Part shown: positions 56,275-64,000 of the stretch, one piece after another
How positions within the stretch are numbered: position 1 is the stretch's first letter
How the letters are laid out: each line of letters starts with the position of its first letter
DNA from: Gigaspora margarita
Lineage: Eukaryota > Glomeromycota > Glomeromycetes > Diversisporales > Gigasporaceae
Reading direction: 5' to 3'
NCBI GenBank assembly: GCA_009809945.1
Contig: WTPW01000323.1
Location: 51,622 to 115,621 of the forward strand
DNA: 64,000 nucleotides
The notes under the pieces: model-generated
Seen by the model: the letters and a program-made list of their open reading frames with translations, nothing else
Told to the model about the DNA's origin: nothing
Databases searched by the model: none
Program-made: the position numbers and the translations under genes

Positions 56275-56495
56275 TAATTAGTTGGTGGGTGGGTTTGGTC
56301 TTTGGCGATTAGTGGGTGGGTGGGTTTGGTCTTTGATGATTAGTGGGTGGGTGAGTTTGGTCTTTGGCAATTAGTGGGTGGGTGGGTTTGGTTTTGGTAA
56401 TTAGTGGGTAGGTGGGTTTGGTTTTTTGGTGATTAATAGACGAGTAGGTTTGATCTTTGAGTGATTAGGTGGGTTTAGTTCTTGGGTGATTAGAG
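56275..56495. repeat. G-rich 31-bp minisatellite (GATTAGTGGGTGGGTGGGTTTGG)
   Basis: Seven or so tandem copies of GATTAGTGGGTGGGTGGG followed by TTTGGTCTTTGGC, period 31 bp, decaying to the right (GATTAATAGACGAGTAGG). Each intact unit has three GGG tracts one base apart plus a GG. The strand is nearly C-free, in sharp contrast to the surrounding composition. Confidence 0.9.
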
Positions 56496-57385
56496 TGAAT
56501 CGTCTAGTTAAAAATTTATTTTATATAGTAATATATGTATATAATATAAAAAAATCTGTACATTTACAAACCTGATTTTTTACTAATTAAATTGCGTCAT
56601 ATATACTTAGTAATTGCAGATCATTTTATCTGGTTGACTCGCGGATTATCAATTAATGTTAAAATGAACGTTCACACTAATGTTAATATTAACATTAATA
56701 TTAATGCTCATATGAACAATTGCATTAATGTTCGAAAGAAAATTAACTGCTATGGAAGTAATTTGCAGTAAAGAAGACATTGACCGCACCCGCAAGGTTG
56801 AGCCAAGAAAAAAACATAAATGCGTTCGCATGAACGTTAATATAATATAAATATTAGTATATGAATATTGGTATGATTCATATGAACGTTAATATTAACG
56901 TTAATACGTTAATATGACTGTTAATACTAACAAACGTTAGTATCAGGTATTAATAATATGAACGTCATTATTCAAGTATCAGTCTCCGGACTTGGATCAG
57001 CAGATCAGCAGTAATTTTTGTTTACATCAATGCTGATTGGCTTATTCAGTGATTTATATCATGTGACCTGAACTACTCAATCAGCTATACACTACATAAT
57101 TGATAATTGATAAATTATGTCATATCAAACGATACGCAGAAAATCAATTTCTTTTTTACAATTTACCAATTTAATATGTACGTTTTTTTTATATAACAAA
57201 AAACTTATTTCAAAATGATTAAAACTTACCTGACAAATGTCTTTATTTTATCTTCTTATAAACTGTCATTGGTGTAGAATTAATGTACTGCTTTTATGGA
57301 AAATGGCTGATAATTACTTAAATAAAAGAAGTCATGTCTTTTATTATTAAATACTAAAGAACAATCATTAATCTCTTCTCAAGTT
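56496..57385. repeat. AT-rich region with two AACGTTAATATTAAC word arrays
   Basis: Arrays at 56655-56720 (TTAATATTAACATTAATATT) and 56830-56965 (ATGAACGTTAATATTAACG) flank a less AT-rich 100-bp segment (GACCGCACCCGCAAGGTTGAG). They share words with arrays at 49.7 and 52.4 kb; the CG in AACGTT suggests a younger version. The minus-strand frame 56649-56831 is array translation. Confidence 0.5.
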
Positions 57386-57389
57386 ATCC

Positions 57390-60121
57390 TTTCAAGCCAC
57401 CCAAAACCTTTATTCAGTTAAATGTTGGAATCATAAATTGGCTTAATTATTATAATAGTACTGTCGATAATAGTGATATTGTACTTCAGAATGCTATTAG
57501 ATGTTTTTCGTTTCTACAACCAAGTAAGAACCCTATATATTTAAAGATCAATAGAGACATCTATGAACAAATAATCAAGATCTTCATAGAAGCAACATTA
57601 TTATGACTTTGGAACTTCACAATAGTAATTTGGATTCCAAAGGAGTAAAAGTGTTACAAGATACCATCATTAACAATACCTTACAATTTCACGGAATCAT
57701 CAGAAGATCTTTGCAATTTTGTTGCAGATGGACTTTATAAGAACATTAATCTAAACTAGTTAGATCTTTCTCGTAATTACCTTGGTTCGATGAGAGGAGA
57801 GGCTTTGCAAAAGTACTTTATCTGAACATACTTATAATAGTACTGTCGATGATGTTGATAATGTACTTCAGAATGCTATTAGATGTCCTTTAATTACAAG
57901 GTTTCTATGACCAAGTAAGAATATTATATATTTAAAGATCAACAGAGTCATTTATGAACAAATTATCAAAGATTTTTGTAGAAACAGCATTACTATGGCT
58001 TTTGGAACTTCACAATAGTATTTTGGATTCCAAGAGAGTAAAAAGTGTTTGACTTTTTTAAATTCTTATATTTTTACGGAATCATCAGAAAATTTTTGCA
58101 ATTCTGTTGCAGATGTACTTTGTAAGAACATTAATTTAAACTTATTAGATCTTTTTTGAAATTACCATGCCTTGATGGGAGAGAGGCTTTGACAAAAGCA
58201 CTTTATGTGAACAATACTTATAATAGTGCTGTCGATAATGGTGATAATGTACTTCAGAAAGCTATAGATATTTGTTAATTACAATACTTCTATAACCAAG
58301 TAAGAACGTTATATATTTAAAGAGCAACGGAGTCATTTACGAACAAATAATCAAAGATTATTGTAGAAGCAACATTATTATGACTTTGGAACTTCACAAT
58401 AGTAATTTGATTCCAAAGAAGTAAAAGTATTACAAGATGCCATTATTAACAATACCTTACAATTTCACGAAATCATCAGAAGATCTTTGCAATTTTGTTG
58501 CAGATGGACTTTATAAGAACACTAATCAAACTAGTTAAATCTTTCTCGTAATTACCTTGGTTCGATGAGAGGAGAGGCTTTGGCAAAAGTACTTTATCTG
58601 AACATACTTATAATAGTACTGTCGATGATGTTGATAATGTACTTCGGAATGCTATTAGATGTCCTTTAATTACAAGGTTTCTATGACCAAGTAAGAACAT
58701 TATATATTTAAAGATCAATGGAGTTATTTACGAACAAGTTATCAAAGATCTTCATAGAAACAGCATTACTATGACTTTGGAACTTCACAATAGTATTTTG
58801 GATTCCAAGAGAGTAAAAAGTGTTTGACTTTTTTAAATTCTTATATTTCTACAGAATCATAAGAAAATCTTTGCAATTCTGTTGCAGATGTACTTTGTAA
58901 GAAGATTAATCTAATCTCATTAGATCTTTCTCAAAATTACCATGGCCTGATGGGAGGAGAGGCTTTGACAAAAGCACTTTATGTGAACAATACTTATAAT
59001 AGTGCTGTCGATGATGGTGATAATGTACTTCAGAAAGCTATTATATGTTTGTTAATTACAATGCTTCTATAACCAAGTAAGAACCTTATATATTTAAAGA
59101 TCAATGGAGTCATTTACGAACAAATAATCAAAGAACATCATAGAAGCAACATTATTATGACTTTGGAACTTCACAATAGTAATTTGAATTCCAAAGAAGT
59201 AAAAGTGTTACAAGAAGCCATTATTAACAATACCACATTGACTTCTTTAATTCTATGGACATCAGAAGATCTTTGCAATTACATTTTGTAATCATAATTA
59301 TTTTGGTCCAGTGAGAGAAGAGACTTAAGCAAAAACACTTTATGTGAACTATACTTTAATTTCACTGGATCTTGAGGCCAATTATCTTGGTATCATTGGA
59401 GGAAAAAGCAATAGCAGGAGTGCTGCAACTAAATTATACCCTTACATCATTGTACCTTAGTAGAAATAATCTTAATGATGAAAAAGGAAAAGCATTAGCA
59501 AAAGTGCCTATTCAAATATCACTTTAACTACTTTAGATCTTAGCAATAACAATATTCTACTGAAAGCGGAGAAGGATTTGCGGATGAGCTTCGCAAAAAC
59601 ACTACACACATTTCCTTGGTTCTTGATTATAATTTCATTTTTTCAAGAGGCAGAAATGCATGATTAGCAAAGGCATTTATAACAATATCACCTTAACGTC
59701 TTTAAGCATTAGACTAACTAATAGTTCTAATAAAAGAGGAAAGCTTTTGCAAATTTTTAAATGTGGAATTTCATTAGCAAATGCCTTTGTGAGAATAAAG
59801 TTGACTTTTTTGGATCTTCAACACAATCATATTGGTTCTGATAGACTAAAAACATTAGCAAAAGCACTTCGTAGAAACACAACTTTGATATTGGTTTGAA
59901 GGTAAAAAAATGTTAGAAAATATTCTTCGTAAGAATGTCACTTTGACTTATTTGGACCTTATTTAGACCTTTCCAAAAATAGCATTAGTTCTAAGAGTGG
60001 AAAAGCACTAGCAAAAGCTTTTATAAGTACATAACTCTAAATTATTTAGATATTTTTTATAATGATCTTGGTTCTGCAAAAGGGTTAGCATTAGCAAAAA
60101 CACTTTATAGAAATACTACTC
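57390..60121 (+). pseudogene. LRR (RNI-type) pseudogene with higher-order tandem repeat
   Basis: Recognisable pieces include IMTLELHNSNLDSKGVKVLQD, AIINNT, LDLSRNYLGSMRGEALAK, TLTSLYLSRNNLNDEKGKAL-like and LDLSNNNI, typical of cytosolic RNI-like LRR proteins. The first part is a tandem array of five units of about 386 bp, beginning TATAATAGTACTGTCGAT at 57451, 57833, 58219, 58609 and 58995. Units 2 and 4 match each other and units 3 and 5 match each other, so a dimer of about 776 bp was duplicated. The tail (59290-60120) has irregular LRRs. Frameshifts and stops occur in every unit, so it is non-coding today. A 79-codon open stretch at 59660-59899 is a surviving fragment. Confidence 0.8.
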
Positions 60122-60123
60122 TA

Positions 60124-60244
60124 ACTCGTTACTAATAAACTATCCAATATTTATTGTAGTATTGCGATCCAATCTGATAAAAGACTTTTGTCCGATTGGG
60201 TTGCGATAATACAATAAATATTAGATGGTTTATTAGTGACGAGT
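60124..60244. mobile_element. 121-bp palindromic TA-flanked MITE
   Basis: Near-perfect hairpin: ACTCGTTACTAATAAACTAT pairs with ATGGTTTATTAGTGACGAGT; the tip is GACTTTTGTC. TA at 60122-60123 and 60245-60246 indicates a Tc1/mariner-type target. It terminates the LRR pseudogene. Confidence 0.8.
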
Positions 60245-60246
60245 TA

Positions 60247-60429
60247 AATTTGTATACACCTAGACTATAAAATCATGTAATATAATAATATATCAGATAT
60301 AGCCCAATAAATTGGGCTTTTTTTCTTTCGAAAATAAATAAATAAATAAAAATAAAAACCAATTAATTCTGTAAAAAAATTTATTGATTCTTGCAAATTA
60401 GATATACACTTACCATACGGTACTGACTA
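60247..60429. other. Short spacer with a small hairpin and T-run
   Basis: AGCCCAATAAATTGGGCT followed by TTTTTTCTTTC (60301-60327) looks like a hairpin-plus-T-run, but in a eukaryote it need not be a terminator. (AAAT)n-like sequence follows. No gene. Confidence 0.4.
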
Positions 60430-60954
60430 CAGTATCTTCCCACTATAATACCCCAATAGAAAAGACCCAGTTACAATTCACGGGGTTGCATTTGTGATTA
60501 TGGAATAATACCTGGGTATGTAAATTTCACTTATTACAATACCCCTGTAATAAAGACCCAGGTATAATTTATAAATTATATTTTATACAATATTAATTAA
60601 GAATTAAAATTTCCGTAATTGCTTAACTATAACAGTGCAATTTATTTATGTAACTAAAAAAATTTTAGTTATCATAATACATAAAAATAAAACATGATAA
60701 TAAACTTAGTTAGCAAAGCATGAGCAAAGCTTAAAGGCTTTGCAATTTGAACTTGTACACTTTATTAAATTGCATTCAAATTACTAGTGATTATATGCAT
60801 TAAAGTCATAGCCAAAATTTAACAATTCTTTGCATATAAAACTAGATTAAAAAAATAAAAAAATAAAAAAAAAATAAATTTTAATAATATAACACATACC
60901 AGTATTAATAAAATTAATAAAATTAAATTTATTACTTATGGTACTTAATCCCAT

Positions 60955-63886
60955 TCATTGACATAGTTCAGCTTCTTCTACATTGTAATAACCATCCTCA
61001 TCATTGCTAATATCAAGACTACCATTTTCACTAGCATAATCATCATCATCGTCACTTTTATTATATTCACCATCATTAACATGATTATTTTCGCTTTTAC
61101 TATTATGCCCATATTCATTTTCATTAATTTGACACTCATCATCGCTAATCAAATTAATTTCTTCCACTAAATTTAATTAATTGATGATCCGCCAGTCAAC
61201 TGAAGAATGATCATAGTGTAACGTGACGCAAATCACTATGTAAATCACTTATAGCGGAAATGTACAGATAACCCAAGGAAAATAATTTTTTTACTAAGTT
61301 AACAAGTCATGCCGACTAATTGAAAGTTATAGAGCTCATTATGACGAATCTAAAGGTGGTGAGATCATCAAAATCGGCCCAGTAGATGCTGAGATATCCT
61401 CGAAATACGATTGGGCGACTATGTAAAATTCTATGTAAACAAACATTTGTTTGCATAAAATTTTACATAGTCGCCCAATCATTTTTGATGATATCTCTGC
61501 ATCTACCAGGCCAATTTTAATGATCTCACCACCTTTAGATTCGTCATAATGAGCTCTACAACTTTCAATTAGTCGGCATGATTTGTTAACTTAGTAAAAA
61601 ATATTTTTCCTTGGGTAAACGTGGCATTTCCACTATAATAATCTATATTATAGTCGGAAATACCACGCTCACCCAAGGAAAATATTTTTTTTGCTAAGTT
61701 AACAAGTCATTCCGACTAATTGAAAGTTGTAGAGCTCATTATAGCGAATTTAAAGGTGGTAAGATCATTAAAATTGGCCCAGTAGATGCAGAGATATCAT
61801 CAAAAAACGATTGGGCGACTATGTAAAATTTTATGCAAACTAATGTTTGTTTACATAGAATTTTACATAGTCGCCCAATCGTATTTCGAGGATATCTCAG
61901 CATCTACTGGGCCGATTTTGATGATCTCACCACCTTTAGATTCGCCATAATNAGCTCTNCAACTTTCAATTAGTCGNCATGACTTGTTAACTTAGTAAAA
62001 AAATTATTTTTCCTTGGGTTATCTGTACATTTCCGCTATAAGTAATTTACATAGTGATTTGCATCACGTTACACTATGATCATTCTTCAGTTGACTGGCG
62101 GATCATCAATTAAGTTACTAGAATTATTTAATATACTGTATAAACTTATTAATTTTAATGTTAAATTTTACCTGTATTAGTATTAAAACATTCACTTGTA
62201 CTGACATTCAAACTTTCATTCGTATTATCGCTAGAACCTTCTTCCGTATTAGTGCTAGAACCTCCTGCCGTATTAGTGCTAGAACCTCCTGCCGTATTAG
62301 TGCTAGAACCTTCACTAATTTCATCTTGAATATATATATAATTGCGCAAATTCATTTGTGGTCCAAGTTGATCATAGTCGAAAATTAGATGGTCTTTTTT
62401 TCCATCCCGTGAATTAGAAATACCACAGCACTTAAAAGATTTATGAATAAGAGCAGGATCTATATTGTTCCATGCATCTAATACCCATTGAGCAACTAAT
62501 TGTATGCGGGATGTTGAATACAACCTTTTTTGTTAAAAGTATGAATTTCACTGGCCATCCAATCATTATAGTAATTTCGCACCTATATTAAATAAATAAA
62601 TAAAAATAAATATATTAGTAATATATTTATTTATAATAATTTGTACATATATCTCATGTTATTTTTCTTAATTTTGCTTCTGCCTTATAATTACCATCCT
62701 TTGAACAATTATTATATGGCAGGGTGAAACCTGAGTTTGTAAAATAGATCATCGAATGAGGGTAAATCTGCTTTTATTATAATAATATAATAAAAAACAT
62801 AATAAACCGTGGAGTTTACCCTAACCCGATCTAGTGGAATTCACTCTTACCCTTGCTTTAAATAATTTGTTAATAGCAACATCCAATGGTTGAACTTTGA
62901 GGTTAAACCTAACGGAATTACAGCTAAATTTGTATTTTTTCAGAGAACCGATGTTTAACAATATCTGTAATATGACCAGCAAATGAATCTAAAACTAAAA
63001 GTGAACATGGGTCTACAGATCTTGATCGCAAATTCCACACATTTTCAATCTACCATAATATCTCATCTTTATTCATCCATCCTTTAGAATTTGTACGCAC
63101 AAAAACTCTAGCAGGAAATACTTGACATGGAACATTAACTAATTTAAAGATAATAACTGGAAGCAATTTGGTTCCATTGGCTAAACAAGTAAGTACAACA
63201 GTAAAACATGATTTTTCATGTCCACAGGTCCAAATTGAAACTGTATTTGCATCACAATTATCAATTGTAGTATTATTTGGAAGATCGAATGATAATGGAG
63301 TTTCGTCTATGTTACCCATTAAAGAAAGAGGATAATTATATTGAATTCGATGATACAGTACAAAGCTTAAAAACTCTTGTTGTTGCAATTGCAGATCTTC
63401 AGGGAGTTTTTGTGCTACAGATGTTTGACGCTGATTACTTAATTTGTAATGAGTCATAAAGCCATCAACCCACTTATTGCTAAATTTACCTTTTGTAATA
63501 CCAGGATAATAAATAATATAGGGTGTTTTTGAGATAACTTTTTGGACTTAATTTGTATTATAGCACGAGTCACAGGTTTTAGCTTACTGCATAATTCTTG
63601 TACCCAACTAAAAATTGCTTTCTCTAACTCAGAATATTTAGGTGGTTTTCTCTTATTTATTCGTTTGATATGAGATGCGACATTCATTAACTCTTTTTTT
63701 TTTACACCAATCTCTTACTTGTTTTGGTTCAATATTAAATTTGGTAGCTGTTGCTCAAACATTCTGACTTGGGTGCTTTTCAAGGTATGTAACAATAGCA
63801 AGATTTTCATATGCATTCCATTGTCATCTACTTTTATTTGTTGCTCTTGCGTGTTCACAATTTTTATTTCCATGAACACGTATCAT
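60955..63886 (-). pseudogene. Pogo/Tigger DDE_1 transposase, three exons, disabled
   Basis: Minus strand from ATG at 63886. N-terminal helix-turn-helix (YENLAIVTYLEKHPSQN, FNIEPKQVRDW), CENP-B-type second domain (KYSELEKAIFSWVQELCSK), then DDE_1: first Asp in MGNIDETPLSFDLP, second in SLLVLDSFAGH, third in QPLDVAIN about 35 residues later. Exon 1 ends LFKAR at 62851; intron 62583-62850; exon 2 VRNYYNDWMASEIHTF ... SFKCCGISNSRDGKKDH; intron 61167-62171 holds a fold-back element. The acidic last exon (EEINLISDDECQINENEYG to ELCQ) completes a GTG codon across the junction. Damage: two in-frame TGA where CGA (Arg) fits the family, one TAG after DEILW, and frameshifts near 63700, 63530, 62930 and 62515. 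All three catalytic Asp codons survive. Tandem GSSTNTAG-like repeats precede the last intron. Confidence 0.85.
61181..62109. mobile_element. 929-bp TTAA fold-back element, alternating arms, within a transposase intron
   Basis: TTAA at 61177-61180 and 62110-62113; TIR TTGATGATCCGCCAGTCAAC. It contains four related units of about 170 bp (AAGTTAACAAGTCATGCCGAC ... TCGGCCCAGTAGATG ... GGGCGACTATGTAAAATT) in the order forward, reverse, forward, reverse, unlike the forward, forward, reverse, reverse order of its relatives at 3135, 10869 and 25294. Ambiguous bases lie only in the last unit (61952-61977). Its removal leaves an intron of about 72 nt in the transposase gene. Confidence 0.85.
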
Positions 63887-64000
63887 TGTAACTTTAAAAG
63901 GTTAACAAGTAAAAAAAAAATTGATTTCTTTTTAAACCATGATTTTTTCTGCCTATTATGCATTTATGATATAATTTATAACATAGTCATAGTATATAAA

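Larger units (their letters stand above)
60430..64000 (-). mobile_element. Pogo/Tigger-type DNA transposon, one end off window
   Basis: TA followed by CAGTATCTTCCCACTATAAT (60428 on) is a pogo/Tigger-like terminus. A subterminal direct repeat, CTATAATACCCCAATAGAAA and TTACAATACCCCTGTAATAA with AGACCCAG, occurs at about 60441 and 60535. The transposase gene (60955-63886) is on the minus strand, so this is the 3' end. The other TIR should lie just beyond 64000. Confidence 0.7.

Noticed and set aside
60301-60327. Bacterial-style terminator hairpin with T-run
   Set aside because: The context is eukaryotic and the hairpin follows no transcription unit; it is more likely part of a small repeat.
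60955-61166. A separate small acidic protein (EEINLISDDE...) on the minus strand
   Set aside because: It has no ATG, only GTG at its start, and that GTG coincides with a splice acceptor. It fits in phase as the last exon of the transposase gene.
62158-62388. Plus-strand frame with RISARTSC repeats
   Set aside because: It is antisense to the transposase C-terminal GSSTNTAG repeats, which are in the frame consistent with the rest of the protein.
1-64000. tRNA or rRNA genes
   Set aside because: I found no cloverleaf with A and B boxes and no conserved rRNA segments by eye. A covariance-model scan would be needed to exclude a diverged tRNA.

Overview
The window is a very AT-rich, repeat-dominated eukaryotic sequence. 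Its coding relics form one recognisable set: Sel1 repeats, tyrosine-kinase-like (TKL) protein kinases with a CxxC...CxxC N-terminus, ribonuclease-inhibitor-type leucine-rich repeats, and a pogo/Tigger (DDE_1) transposase, with introns of about 70 nt. That set points to an arbuscular mycorrhizal fungus (Glomeromycotina, Rhizophagus-like). The assignment is inference; no marker gene is present.

Layout. 1-14.5 kb: nested fold-back and terminal-inverted-repeat (TIR) elements, many with readable target-site duplications (TSDs), plus minisatellites. 14.5-19.6 kb: the only apparently intact gene or genes, a Sel1-repeat exon (15728-16164) and a two-exon TKL kinase (18282-19605), preceded by a tandemly duplicated 450-bp upstream block. 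Between them lies an array of 13 intron-like units, each bounded by GTRAGY and AG and separated by exactly three nucleotides. 20-40 kb: more elements, a 484-bp assembly gap (27171-27654), a short retrotransposed copy with poly-A and a 17-bp TSD, and large fold-back elements. 40-48.7 kb: two paralogous decayed kinase genes on the minus strand; copy B preserves the empty sites of two transposons found in copy A. 49-57 kb: small elements, AT word arrays, an LRR relic, a broken kinase and a G-rich minisatellite. 57.4-60.1 kb: a decayed LRR gene with a higher-order tandem repeat. 60.4-64 kb: a pogo/Tigger element whose broken transposase gene runs on the minus strand and carries a 929-bp fold-back element inside an intron.

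Main observation. The interval 16165-18281 can be read as thirteen introns separated by twelve 3-nt exons. The phase left by the Sel1 exon (two bases over) is the phase the kinase exon needs (one base), the twelve triplets keep the frame open, and the joined reading frame is 576 codons including the stop. If real, this is a Sel1-kinase fusion whose linker is made only of frame-neutral 3-nt micro-exons. If not, it is a 2.1-kb intron built from tandem introns with back-to-back splice sites (recursive splicing). Only transcripts can decide.

Second theme. Several hAT-like elements share TAGGGTTCC-type ends and 8-bp TSDs but carry terminal arrays of entirely different short words (for example GGCATGCC, TTTGAATTTGAT, GTTCAGGTTCAG, GATTCGATTTGA). 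This looks like rapid turnover of subterminal repeats on a conserved transposon chassis. All computations were by eye; family names rest on motifs, TIRs and TSD lengths, not on database searches.
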